Shown here: positions 54,980-62,347 of the stretch, one piece after another
How the letters are laid out: every line of letters starts with the position of its first letter
How positions within the stretch are numbered: position 1 is the first letter of the stretch
Origin: Pontiella desulfatans
GTDB taxonomy: Bacteria > Verrucomicrobiota > Kiritimatiellia > Kiritimatiellales > Pontiellaceae
Assembly: GCF_900890425.1 (NCBI RefSeq)
Contig: NZ_CAAHFG010000004.1
Location: forward strand, 552,798-616,797
DNA: 64,000 nt
Direction: 5' to 3'
The notes under the pieces: model-generated
What the model saw: the letters and a program-made list of their open reading frames with translations, nothing else
Told to the model about the DNA's origin: nothing
Databases searched by the model: none
Position numbers and translations under genes: made by a program

Positions 54980-56376
54980 TTTTCTTCCTCCAGCATGAAT
55001 GTCCAGTCGCCCCCGAGGGAACGGTAAAGTTGAATACGGTCGCCGAGCAGGTCGGCCTTGGCTTGCACATGGGTGATCTCGAGCGACTCGCGCGCGACGA
55101 TGGCGGTGAGCGCGTCGAGGAACGGCAGGGCGCCGCGCTGGTAGCGGCGGATCGATTCCGACTCGCTGTTTTGCGCGGCTTCGTACTGCTTGGCGACCGC
55201 CTCGACATATTCGGTCTGGTGGCGTTCGCTGTTGAGTGCGTCCTCGGTTTCCTGGATGGCTTCGAGCACGGCCAGGCGGTAGGCCGCGATGCGCTCGCGA
55301 GAGACGGCGTAGGTTCGGTCGACCTCGGCCTTGCGTGCGCCGCCGTCGAGCAGCGGGGCGAGCAGGCTGGCGGCGAGGTTGGAGGCCCAGTCGTCGAAGA
55401 GTTCGTCGATCTCCTCACCGCTGGTGGTGATGTTGCCCGTCAGCGAAATGGAGGGCAGGCGCGCGGCACGCGCGACGCCGACACTCCAGTCGGCCGACTC
55501 GAGCCTAAGGCGGGCGGCCTGCAGATCGGGGCGGTTTGCAAGAAGATCGACTGGAAGCCCGGCCGCCGGCTGGGGTGGGGGGGAAGGCAGCGGTTCGGGT
55601 TCCAGTCGAAGATCGGTTCCGGGAATCTTGCCGATGAGGACGGCAAGGGCGTTTTCGGTTTCCTTGATGCGGGCGCGCACGGGCGGCATGCGCGCTTCGG
55701 TCGCCGCCACCTGCTGGCGCTGCTGGAGCACGGCGAGCGAAGTGGCCTGCCCGGATTTGTAGCGGCGCTCGATGGCGGTGAGCTTGTTGCGGTTGGAGTC
55801 GAGCTGGCTTTCGTAGATGCGCAGCGCCTCGGTCTGCGCCTGCCAGGTGAAGTAGGAGACGGCCAGCTGGGCGGAGAGGCTCATGCCGGCGGTCTGCAGA
55901 TCGAACCGGGTTGCTTCGTAGGTCGCGAGCGCGGCGCGTTCGCCGGACTTGAGCTTGCCCCACAAGTCCAGCTCATAGCTGGCGTAGAGGCCGAGCGTAA
56001 AATCGGGGGTGGTGGAGCTGTTGCCGGTGTTGTTTAGGTTGGATTGGTAGCGGGATGAGGCGGAGGCCTTGCCATCGAGCTGCACCTTTCCGGCGGCGCC
56101 GCTTTTGCGGGCGGTGGCTTCGGCTTGCTCGAGGCGGGCGTAGGCCTGCTCCAGCGAGAGGCTGCCCGCGAAGGCTTCGGCCATCAGCCGGTCGAGCTGG
56201 GCCGAGCCGAAGGCGTTCCACCATTCGGTTTGCAGCGCGGCGCTGCCGGATTGGGCCTTGAACTGTTCGGGGGTTTGTTCCTTCAGCAGGTCGTCCTCGC
56301 GCCCGGGTTCGAGCGTGGTGCAGGAGGCGACAAGCAATGTGGCGGATAGGGTGAGGAGGGGTTGGGTGAGTTTCAT
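54976..56376 (-). CDS. Outer-membrane efflux lipoprotein (NodT/OprM family)
   Basis: 466 residues. A lipobox (LLVASCTTLEPG) marks a lipoprotein. Two outer-membrane-factor repeats: WWNAFGSAQLDRLMAEAF and SLEQAYARLEQAEATAR in the first, LPVDLLANRPDLQAARLRLESADWSVGVARAARLPSISL at the centre (the NodT signature), and YQRGALPFLDALTAIVARE near the end. It makes the TolC-like trimeric channel for the pump encoded by the next two genes. It overlaps tetR by 4 nt. Confidence 0.93.
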   Translation of the reverse strand: MKLTQPLLTLSATLLVASCTTLEPGREDDLLKEQTPEQFKAQSGSAALQTEWWNAFGSAQLDRLMAEAFAGSLSLEQAYARLEQAEATARKSGAAGKVQLDGKASASSRYQSNLNNTGNSSTTPDFTLGLYASYELDLWGKLKSGERAALATYEATRFDLQTAGMSLSAQLAVSYFTWQAQTEALRIYESQLDSNRNKLTAIERRYKSGQATSLAVLQQRQQVAATEARMPPVRARIKETENALAVLIGKIPGTDLRLEPEPLPSPPPQPAAGLPVDLLANRPDLQAARLRLESADWSVGVARAARLPSISLTGNITTSGEEIDELFDDWASNLAASLLAPLLDGGARKAEVDRTYAVSRERIAAYRLAVLEAIQETEDALNSERHQTEYVEAVAKQYEAAQNSESESIRRYQRGALPFLDALTAIVARESLEITHVQAKADLLGDRIQLYRSLGGDWTFMLEEEK

Positions 56377-57011
56377 TGTCTTAAACCTTTTTTTACTTCC
56401 CGGAGTCCGCCAATGGCGAACGCTTCCACCTGTTGGATCACCTGTTCGGAATCGAGATCCGTTGGAAATTTTTTTCTGAGCGTTGGATTGTCGCGGTGTT
56501 TCTGATATCCGGCGTTCATGGAAATATGCACGCCCATGAAGTTGACCGTGGCGACGCTGAGCTGGGCCTCGCTGACGGGGTGTTCGAGGAAATCGGCGAT
56601 GGCGGCCCGCACGCGCAGGCGGTTGGGGCGGAGGTAGGTGATGAAGAGTTCTTCGTGGAACGGGGTGAGCTCATTCATTTCGCGGTGGATGAGCTGGGGA
56701 AAGAGGCCGGCGGGGCCTTTGGCCATGATGCGCTCGATCCGCGAGCGCAAGAACTGCCGGAGCCAGGTCTCGGCACCGGTTTCCTCGTGCGATTCCGGCA
56801 CCGGGAACCGTTCGTTGGCCGCCCGGGAAAGATAGGCCCAGACTTCCTTGTAGAGGTTGCCCTTGTCGCCAAAGTGGTAGTTGACCGCTGCAATGTTGGC
56901 ATCGGCCTGTTCGCAGATTTCGGCGACGGTGGTTTTATGGAATCCCTTTTCAGCAAACATGGAGCTGGCCGCCTCGATCAATCGTTCTTTTGTTGTTTGG
57001 TTTTCCGCCAT
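56373..57011 (-). CDS. TetR-family regulator of the efflux operon
   Basis: 212 residues. N-terminal TetR helix-turn-helix (TKERLIEAASSMFAEKGFHKTTVAEICEQADANIAAVNYHFGDKGNLYKEV). The C-terminal ligand domain (LRQFLRSRIERIMAKGPAGLFPQLIHREMNELTP) resembles the CecR/YbiH group. It is the first gene of the operon tetR, outer-membrane factor, adaptor, pump, with 4-nt overlaps at the first two joints. Two matching operator-like boxes lie upstream, so self-repression is likely. Confidence 0.92.
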   Translation of the reverse strand: MAENQTTKERLIEAASSMFAEKGFHKTTVAEICEQADANIAAVNYHFGDKGNLYKEVWAYLSRAANERFPVPESHEETGAETWLRQFLRSRIERIMAKGPAGLFPQLIHREMNELTPFHEELFITYLRPNRLRVRAAIADFLEHPVSEAQLSVATVNFMGVHISMNAGYQKHRDNPTLRKKFPTDLDSEQVIQQVEAFAIGGLREVKKGLRQ

Positions 57012-57033
57012 GTTTCAAATGTCCGTTTGAATT
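57012..57033. promoter_or_regulatory. TetR operator-like box 1
   Basis: The 22-nt box contains the perfect inverted repeat TTCAAA-TGTCCG-TTTGAA and lies directly upstream of the tetR start. The reverse complement of box 2 matches it at 18 of 22 positions or better (shared core AAATGTCC, then TTTGAA). Confidence 0.72.
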
Positions 57034-57087
57034 AAGGATGGAAAACGTAGGGGGTTCGTGATTTATTGTCAACCGGTTCAAAGAAAT

Positions 57088-57109
57088 ATTTCAAATGGAC
57101 ATTTTAAAC
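57088..57109. promoter_or_regulatory. TetR operator-like box 2
   Basis: A second copy of the box in opposite orientation (ATTTCAAATGGACATTTTAA), 76 bp away from box 1. Paired boxes of this form are typical targets of a TetR-type dimer; binding is inferred. Confidence 0.7.
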
Positions 57110-57111
57110 GG

Positions 57112-57147
57112 GGTGAAAAAGAAAGCCCCGCCCGGTGGGGAGGGGCT
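57112..57147 (-). terminator. Intrinsic terminator after Cys-rich peptide A
   Basis: On the minus strand AGCCCC, CCC / GGG and GGGGCT pair as a GC-rich stem with one internal mismatch (57124-57147), followed by TTTCTTTTT. It begins 17 nt after the stop of the Cys-rich peptide gene and separates it from tetR. Confidence 0.88.
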
Positions 57148-57164
57148 ATGGGCGAAGGCCTCGG

Positions 57165-57377
57165 CTATTTCTTCGTGCAGCTCGGGCACGCGGTTTTCTT
57201 GGCGGCTTCGGCTTTCTTGGCTTCGCAGGCCTTGCAGGCTTTTCCATCCTTGCAGGCGGTGCATTCGGTTTTGGCTTTGTCGCCCTTCTTGGCTTTGCAT
57301 CCGCAAGTATCGCAAGCAAATGCGGAACTTCCGGCCATCATCAGTGCGATTGCAACGATGCTCATTGTTCTCTTCAT
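57165..57377 (-). CDS. Small exported Cys-rich peptide A
   Basis: 70 residues. A signal peptide (MKRTMSIVAIALMMAGSSAFA) is followed by CDTCGCKAKKGDKAKTEC and more Cys pairs (TAC, CKAC, CPSC): nine Cys, all in the mature part, with many Lys and no aromatic residues. It looks like a periplasmic metallothionein-type metal or thiol-redox peptide. AAGGAG lies 7 nt before the ATG. Peptide B at 58750-58947 is a paralogue. It sits 62 bp downstream of the anti-sigma gene and may be its target. I know no characterised function. Confidence 0.85.
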   Translation of the reverse strand: MKRTMSIVAIALMMAGSSAFACDTCGCKAKKGDKAKTECTACKDGKACKACEAKKAEAAKKTACPSCTKK

Positions 57378-57439
57378 GGTGCTACTCCTTATGGGTTGGG
57401 TTTCTACTACCTATTGCCGCGGGTGTTACCGGTGTGACG

Positions 57440-58093
57440 TTATGAATCCACTTTATGCTCCAAATCGAAGGAGGTGGCCGCCAGCATGCGGCGTCCGTCC
57501 TGCTCAACCAAGTCGCCTTCCACCAAAACCGGGGTCGGCCCACGGCAAAAGTGCCGCATTTTCATGTCCATTTCCGGATTGTCGACGAGATAAACGATTT
57601 CGGTACGGCCTTTATTGTCCACATACCGGATGGCCCTGAGGTGTTTTTCGGTTTGGTGCAGTGTGCAATGGGTGCAGACGCATTCCCCGTGGACGTGCAG
57701 GTGGACGTGGTCGGCCATGGCGACCGGTTGCGGATCGGACGAGGGTTTCATCAATACGCTCAGGGAGAGCAGGATAACCAGTATTGCCGCGATGGCGAAA
57801 ACCGGTTGCCACAGGAACGGGTTTTTCCGCTCCTTCAATTGTTTGGTCATGGAGAGTTCGAAATCGGAGGCATCTTCCTCCGCCCGCTGCCGGGTGTGGA
57901 AGGCCGCAAGGAAGGCATCCGCCGAGCGTTCCGGCGCATTTTCCTGCGACCAGACTTCCCAGATCAGCAACTGCTCGCGGAAATCCATCGCCAGGGTTTC
58001 GTCGGAACGGAGCAGATCCGCGAGTTCGGTCAGCTCGGCTTCGCTTGGCTCTCCATCGAAGTATAGCGAAAGCAGTTCGTCGTAACGCATCAT
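57440..58093 (-). CDS. Anti-sigma factor with His/Cys-rich external domain
   Basis: 217 residues from ATG 58093, which overlaps the sigma gene stop by 4 nt (ATGA); the frame is open further upstream but inside the sigma gene. Residues 1-50 resemble anti-sigma N-termini (MRYDELLSLYFDGEPSEAELTELADLL). Membrane helix about 93-115. The outer domain opens with a His run and Cys cluster (H129, H131, H133, H135, C138, C140, C143), continuing LHQTEKHLRAIRYVDNKGRT, IVYLVDNPE, MRHFCRGPTPVLVEGDLVEQ. This resembles small periplasmic Cys-containing domains seen alone in related bacteria. It probably senses a metal or redox state and releases the sigma factor; inference. Confidence 0.78.
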   Translation of the reverse strand: MMRYDELLSLYFDGEPSEAELTELADLLRSDETLAMDFREQLLIWEVWSQENAPERSADAFLAAFHTRQRAEEDASDFELSMTKQLKERKNPFLWQPVFAIAAILVILLSLSVLMKPSSDPQPVAMADHVHLHVHGECVCTHCTLHQTEKHLRAIRYVDNKGRTEIVYLVDNPEMDMKMRHFCRGPTPVLVEGDLVEQDGRRMLAATSFDLEHKVDS

Positions 58094-58620
58094 GACGCCG
58101 CCTCCCCGAACTGGCTTTCCATGCACTGTCGGACGGCCATGCGAATACGCTGGAGTTGCTTGCGAACGGCCGCGGCGGTGGATTGCAGCTCGGTCGCCAG
58201 ATCCTTGGCCTGCCGCCCTTGCTGGTAGCGGCAGCGCAGCAGCTCGCGCTGGGGCTCCGGCAACTTTTCCACACAGCACTTCATGGTTTCGACCGCGCGC
58301 TCACGACCGGGGTCGGGTTCATGCTTTTCAATGCCCAGGCTCAGCAGGACATCGGAAATGCCATCGTGCAGGATCCGGTAGCGCCGGGCTGATTTGGAGC
58401 GCTCGCCCATCACCTGGCGCCGGGCGATTCCCCGGAGCCATTTGCCGAAATCCTCGTCCGGCCGGAACTGGTTCTGCTTGCGGTAGGCGACCAGGAAAAC
58501 CTCCTGCGCCAGATCGTCCACCCACGCCTCGTCCGCGCCCAGCGCCCGGATAAAGGCGCGCAGCCCGGCTTGATGCTCCCGCACCAGCGCATCGAAATCC
58601 AACATATGAATCACGCTCAT
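58090..58620 (-). CDS. ECF RNA polymerase sigma factor
   Basis: 176 residues from ATG 58620 (Met6 at 58605 is an alternative). Region 2: FDALVREHQAGLRAFIRALGADEAWVDDLAQEVFLVAYRK, region 2.4 FGKWLRGIARRQVM. Region 4: CCVEKLPEPQRELLRCRYQQGRQAKDLATELQSTAAAVRKQLQRIRMAVRQCM. The pattern matches the Rhodopirellula/Verrucomicrobium-type ECF sigma factors that usually pair with a membrane anti-sigma, as here. Confidence 0.93.
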   Translation of the reverse strand: MSVIHMLDFDALVREHQAGLRAFIRALGADEAWVDDLAQEVFLVAYRKQNQFRPDEDFGKWLRGIARRQVMGERSKSARRYRILHDGISDVLLSLGIEKHEPDPGRERAVETMKCCVEKLPEPQRELLRCRYQQGRQAKDLATELQSTAAAVRKQLQRIRMAVRQCMESQFGEAAS

Positions 58621-58692
58621 ACCCTATATTGGCGCGGGACTTTATTATGTGACAGCTAAAAAACCTGCCATGCAGACATTTCCATGCTCACT

Positions 58693-58720
58693 AAAAACGC
58701 CTCCCCCTCGAGGGGAAGCG
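58693..58720 (-). terminator. Intrinsic terminator between Cys-rich peptide B and the sigma gene
   Basis: On the minus strand CGCTTCCCC-TCGA-GGGG-AGGCG forms a stem with a minor bulge, followed by TTTTT. It lies about 30 nt after the stop of the peptide B gene, so that gene is transcribed separately from the sigma operon. Confidence 0.88.
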
Positions 58721-58749
58721 CTTTTCAAGAGAACGATGAACAACAGCTA

Positions 58750-58947
58750 TTACGCGGTTTTCGATCCACCATCATCTTTTTTCGATCCACCGCAAGCGGT
58801 TTGGGATTTCTCGCCCTTGCAGGATGAGCCGCACTCGGTCTTATCCTTGTCTGATTTCTTCGACTCGCATCCGCAACCGCTGCATGCATACGCCACGCCG
58901 CCTGCCATTATTAATGCCACTGCCACGATTCTCATTGTTTTTTTCAT
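58750..58947 (-). CDS. Small exported Cys-rich peptide B
   Basis: 65 residues, a paralogue of peptide A: signal MKKTMRIVAVALIMAGGVAYA, then CSGCGCESKK, ECGSSC and a last Cys, ending in Gly/Ser/Lys/Asp. The two share MK-x-TM-x-IVA-x-AL-x-MAG and the C-x-x-CGC start of the mature peptide. AAGGAG precedes the ATG. Flanking the sigma/anti-sigma pair on both sides suggests that both peptides belong to that regulon. Confidence 0.83.
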   Translation of the reverse strand: MKKTMRIVAVALIMAGGVAYACSGCGCESKKSDKDKTECGSSCKGEKSQTACGGSKKDDGGSKTA

Positions 58948-59235
58948 TTTGGTACTCCTTATGGTTTATATTCGTGAATAACAACGAGCCTTGTTCGTGC
59001 AGGGAGGTTTAACCTTTCATCATTTCCACTTTTTTTTTTGCGGCGATCTTTCATCGACCGAAAACTACATGGGAATCCATTCCTGCCAAGGCGTAGAACC
59101 CAGTCGAGAGAAGTGCGTGCCGCCCTAAATACAGACGGCGGCGAGCAGCGTCTTGCCGTACCCCGGCTACAGCACGTGCCAGCAGGCAAACAGATACAAT
59201 GTCCAAAGTTGATGTAGTTCCATAATGGAACCGAA
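58948..59235. other. Non-coding gap with one hairpin
   Basis: No gene is supported. It holds the promoter side of peptide B, a T/A homopolymer run at 59030-59038, and a small hairpin GCCGCC/GGCGGC at 59119-59142 downstream of the YibE/F gene. The stretch 59045-59200 has codon-like composition on the minus strand and may be a degenerate dispersed element. Confidence 0.4.
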
Positions 59236-60387
59236 CTAGGCATTTCCCGAGCCCGCATGGCGCTTCCTCCGCATCACCAGTCCGCCAATGACGGCGGTGA
59301 ACGGGGCGACGGTGACGAGGCCGAAGCTGCCCACCATCGTGTTGAGCACCTCGGCGGCGACATAGTTCATGTTGAAGACCTGGACGGGCGGGATGTCCTG
59401 GCTGGTGAAAACCATGAACATGAATACATAGGAGCTGGAGTAGGCGAGCAGCAGGGTGGTGGTCATGGTGCCGATGACGGAGCGTCCGACGCGCAAGCCG
59501 GAGCGGATATGCTCCATGAAATGGATGTCGGGGTGCTTCAGCTTCACCTCCTCCATCGAGGCGGCGATGTCCATGGCCAGATCCATGACGGCGCCGGATG
59601 CGGCGAGGAAGATGCTGGCAATGAAGATGGGGGTGAGCTGGAGGTGGGCGTAGCCGCCATACATGAGGACTTCCGCGAAGGGGCGCACCGCTCCGTGAAT
59701 GTGGAACAGGTGCGTGAATAAAACAGCGAGCAGGGCGGTGAGGGCGAGCCCCATGAAGGCGCCGGCAAAGGTGACGAAGCCCTTTTGCGACACGCCGCCG
59801 ACCAGGAAGCTGATGGATGCGGTGAGGGCGGCCACCACGCCGAGCGCCGTCCAGACCGGGTTGTGGCCGTTGAGGAACATGGGAATCATGACCTTCCAGA
59901 TCATGAGCACGGCGAAGGCGAAGGAGAGAATGGCCTTGAGGCCGGTCACGCCGGCAACGGCGACAAGGGCGAGTGCAAAGAGTGCGAAAAGGATCAGTTC
60001 CAAATGGATGCGGTAGTGCCCGAGCGTTGCGCCCATGTCCGGCCTCCCTCCGGAGGTCAGTCGATATTTCACGAGGGCTTTTTCGCCGGGCGCGTAAAGC
60101 TCGTCGATTTCGAGGCGCCCCTGGAGGTGGTTGTTCACGGTGATCGGTTCGCCTTTGCACGGCCCCGAGAGAAGGCGCCCCTTAAGCTGCTGCGTGCCGA
60201 CCTTGGTGATTCCGATGGTCTGGAGTCCGGAGCTGTTCACTTCAAGGATCCGCACCGGATGGCGGAGGGCTTTCTTGTTGGCGCCGTTGTTTTCGAATCC
60301 GGTGGGGATGAACAAAAGGATGCAGCAAAGGAGCGCAAAGACAAGGGTGAGGATGAGATCGCGGGACTTTTTGAAGCATAGGGCCAT
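59236..60387 (-). CDS. YibE/F family membrane protein
   Basis: 383 residues. One N-terminal helix (LILTLVFALLCCILLFIPTGF), a 110-residue outer domain, then about seven helices. The family core is clear: GVTGLKAILSFAFAVLMIWKVMIPMFLNGHNP, VTFAGAFMGLALTALLAVLFTHLFHIHG, SGAVMDLAMDIAASMEEVKLKHP, GRSVIGTMTTTLLLAYSSSYVFMFMVF. The function of YibE/F proteins is not established. It lies between the Cys-rich peptide cluster and alkaline phosphatase, both on the same strand. Confidence 0.9.
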   Translation of the reverse strand: MALCFKKSRDLILTLVFALLCCILLFIPTGFENNGANKKALRHPVRILEVNSSGLQTIGITKVGTQQLKGRLLSGPCKGEPITVNNHLQGRLEIDELYAPGEKALVKYRLTSGGRPDMGATLGHYRIHLELILFALFALALVAVAGVTGLKAILSFAFAVLMIWKVMIPMFLNGHNPVWTALGVVAALTASISFLVGGVSQKGFVTFAGAFMGLALTALLAVLFTHLFHIHGAVRPFAEVLMYGGYAHLQLTPIFIASIFLAASGAVMDLAMDIAASMEEVKLKHPDIHFMEHIRSGLRVGRSVIGTMTTTLLLAYSSSYVFMFMVFTSQDIPPVQVFNMNYVAAEVLNTMVGSFGLVTVAPFTAVIGGLVMRRKRHAGSGNA

Positions 60388-60420
60388 CGTGAAAAATTTC
60401 CGGTTGATGAATAAGCAGAC

Positions 60421-60443
60421 AGGGAGCCTATGGAAGGCTCCCT
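60421..60443. terminator. Hairpin downstream of alkaline phosphatase
   Basis: Perfect 9-bp stem AGGGAGCCT and AGGCTCCCT with a 5-nt loop, about 30 nt after the phosphatase stop. No proper T-run follows on the minus strand, so termination is uncertain. Confidence 0.55.
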
Positions 60444-60475
60444 GCGAATACGTCGAATAAAGGATTAGAATCGCA

Positions 60476-62065
60476 TTAGTAGTTCAGCTCGCCGTCATAA
60501 TCTTTATCGACGGCCGGCAGACTGCGTGCACGCATGGCTTTGGCCAAGCGCTTGGCAATGTCGGTGTTGTCGTAGCTGCCGGTGAAGCGCCAGCCTTCGA
60601 GGCCGACGGCCATAACCGGTACCGGAACGCAGGTGTGGCTGTAGGACGTCCAGCCGAGGCCGGCTTCCTGGTTGATGATGTGCGTCAGGGTCATGACGAT
60701 CGGGTTGTAGGATCCCCCATAGTTTTCATAGTCGATGGTGGTCGGGCCCTGCAGGTCGTAGCCGGTGATGGTCTGGTTGCCTTTGGATCCGCCCATGAAG
60801 CGGTCGAATGCCTCTTCGAGCAGGCTCTTCTGGTAGTCGCTCAGATAGTTTGCCGGGCTGTCCTTCGTCCACTCTTCATCGCTCCAAACCATGCCGGAGA
60901 GGGATTCGATCAGCTCGATCATTCCTGCATCGATGTCGGAGGAGGCATCCACATAGTTGGAGTCTGCCGCCTTGTACTGATACATGCCGCCGGTCATCAG
61001 TTCATAGGAGACCAGCTGGCCGTCGAGCACCTCGAAGGCGGTCTGGTATTTGGTGCCGGCGTAGCCGAGGGTCATGCCGCCGGTTTCATGGTCGCCGGTC
61101 ACAGCGATCAGGGTTTCCCACGGATGCTTTTTCATGAAGTCCATCGCAACACCGACGGCTTCGTCGAATGCGAGGGTGTCCAGGATGTTGGCTTTGGCAT
61201 CGTTGGCGTGGCCGGCCCAGTCGATCTTGCCGCCTTCGACGAAAATGAAGAAGCCGTCGCGGTCGCACTTCAGGCGCTCAATGGCGCATCCGGTGACTTC
61301 CGCCAGGGAAAAGTTTTCTTCCGGGTTGTCGATGGCGTAGGGCATGGCGTCGGAACCGTAGGAAACCGGAACGGAACAGATGACCTTCTGTTCCTGTGGC
61401 TGCGCCAGTGCATCTTCGACGGTGTTGACGGTTACGTAACCAGCATTGGAGAATGCGTTGCTCACTGCGATCCCGCCGGCGTTGTCGGTCTTGTCGAGCT
61501 TGCGGAAGCATCCGCCGCCGAAAAACTCGAATCCGCTCAAGGAGGCCTGGTAGCCGATTTCCGTATAGCTGTTGCGGCTGTTGACTCGTGCATAGCAGCC
61601 AGCCGGAGTGGCGTGCGGCAGCGATACGCTGGAGATGATGCCGATGGCTTTGCCTTTTTCCTGCGCAACTTCGGCGATGCTCAGGTAGGAGGTGTCGAGG
61701 TCGGTGTTGCGGCCGATTACGCCCGGAGCGGTTTTTATGCCACAGCAGAAGGCGGTGGCCGCAGCGGCAGAGTCGGTGATGAACTGCGTGTCGGCAAAGG
61801 TGGTGGAAACACCTGCAATCGGCAACTGGCTCATGTTCAGGCGATTCTCCGTTTTCATCAGGTCAGCCGGGTTGTCCGGGTTATCGCCGTTCATGTGGGT
61901 CTTGTAGGCTTCGGCGGCCTGGATCTGGACGCTGGCCATGCCGTCGCCGACGAAGAAGAACACATACTTCGGCCCATTGCGGAACCGGGCTTCGGCGGAA
62001 CCCGCTGCGAAAAGTGCCGCAACGGCACAGGATGCGGCAACGCCGCGCGTAATCATCGATTTCAT
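60476..62065 (-). CDS. Alkaline phosphatase (PhoA family)
   Basis: 529 residues with a signal peptide (ASCAVAALFAAGSAEA). Metal ligand Asp in FFFVGDGMASVQ (about D41); catalytic serine in TQFITDSAAAATAF (about S99), matching the PhoA DSA motif. VEGGKIDWAGHANDAK and TGDHETGGMTLGYAG carry the Asp/His ligands; SYSHTCVPVPVMAVGLEG supplies the late His. It hydrolyses phosphomonoesters in the periplasm or outside the cell and probably serves phosphate acquisition. GGGAGA lies about 8 nt before the ATG. I see no clear Pho box. The C-terminus DKDYDGELNY resembles a calcium loop. Confidence 0.94.
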   Translation of the reverse strand: MKSMITRGVAASCAVAALFAAGSAEARFRNGPKYVFFFVGDGMASVQIQAAEAYKTHMNGDNPDNPADLMKTENRLNMSQLPIAGVSTTFADTQFITDSAAAATAFCCGIKTAPGVIGRNTDLDTSYLSIAEVAQEKGKAIGIISSVSLPHATPAGCYARVNSRNSYTEIGYQASLSGFEFFGGGCFRKLDKTDNAGGIAVSNAFSNAGYVTVNTVEDALAQPQEQKVICSVPVSYGSDAMPYAIDNPEENFSLAEVTGCAIERLKCDRDGFFIFVEGGKIDWAGHANDAKANILDTLAFDEAVGVAMDFMKKHPWETLIAVTGDHETGGMTLGYAGTKYQTAFEVLDGQLVSYELMTGGMYQYKAADSNYVDASSDIDAGMIELIESLSGMVWSDEEWTKDSPANYLSDYQKSLLEEAFDRFMGGSKGNQTITGYDLQGPTTIDYENYGGSYNPIVMTLTHIINQEAGLGWTSYSHTCVPVPVMAVGLEGWRFTGSYDNTDIAKRLAKAMRARSLPAVDKDYDGELNY

Positions 62066-62290
62066 TTTATTTCTCCCTTGGTTGGTTCGTCGCTTGTTAT
62101 ACCAGCCTTTGGCATTCGGTTGCCTCCGGCGGTTCTTCCATACAGGCCCCTACCCTTGGTTCCTGTAGGTGTCTGCGAGATCCGGGGCTCCCTATGCGGA
62201 GCCTCTCCCCGTCACTCGTGGTAAACCATCAGCACGTTGTGTTAATGGCGGGTAAGCAATATGCGTAAAGATAGAGAGGAATTTGTACGC

Positions 62291-62315
62291 GTTGCCTCAA
62301 AAATAAATGACACCG
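62291..62315. repeat. Left terminal inverted repeat of the IS
   Basis: 25 nt beginning GTTGCCTCAA and ending ATGACACCG; complementary to 63652-63675 except for one extra A and one substitution. Confidence 0.9.
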
Positions 62316-62347
62316 TAGAGGTGCGGATGAGGAGTCGTTTGACTGCA

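Noticed and set aside
58094-58279. N-terminal extension of the anti-sigma protein
   Set aside because: It would lie wholly inside the sigma gene and is Ala/Arg/Gly-rich; the ATGA overlap at 58090-58093 is the normal coupled start.
60635-62224. 529-codon open frame antisense to alkaline phosphatase
   Set aside because: The minus-strand phosphatase has catalytic motifs and a signal peptide; the antisense product has none.
62066-62290. Pho box or riboswitch upstream of alkaline phosphatase
   Set aside because: I could not find a convincing pair of direct repeats or a known aptamer; only a ribosome site and a weak GC hairpin near 62181-62212 are visible.
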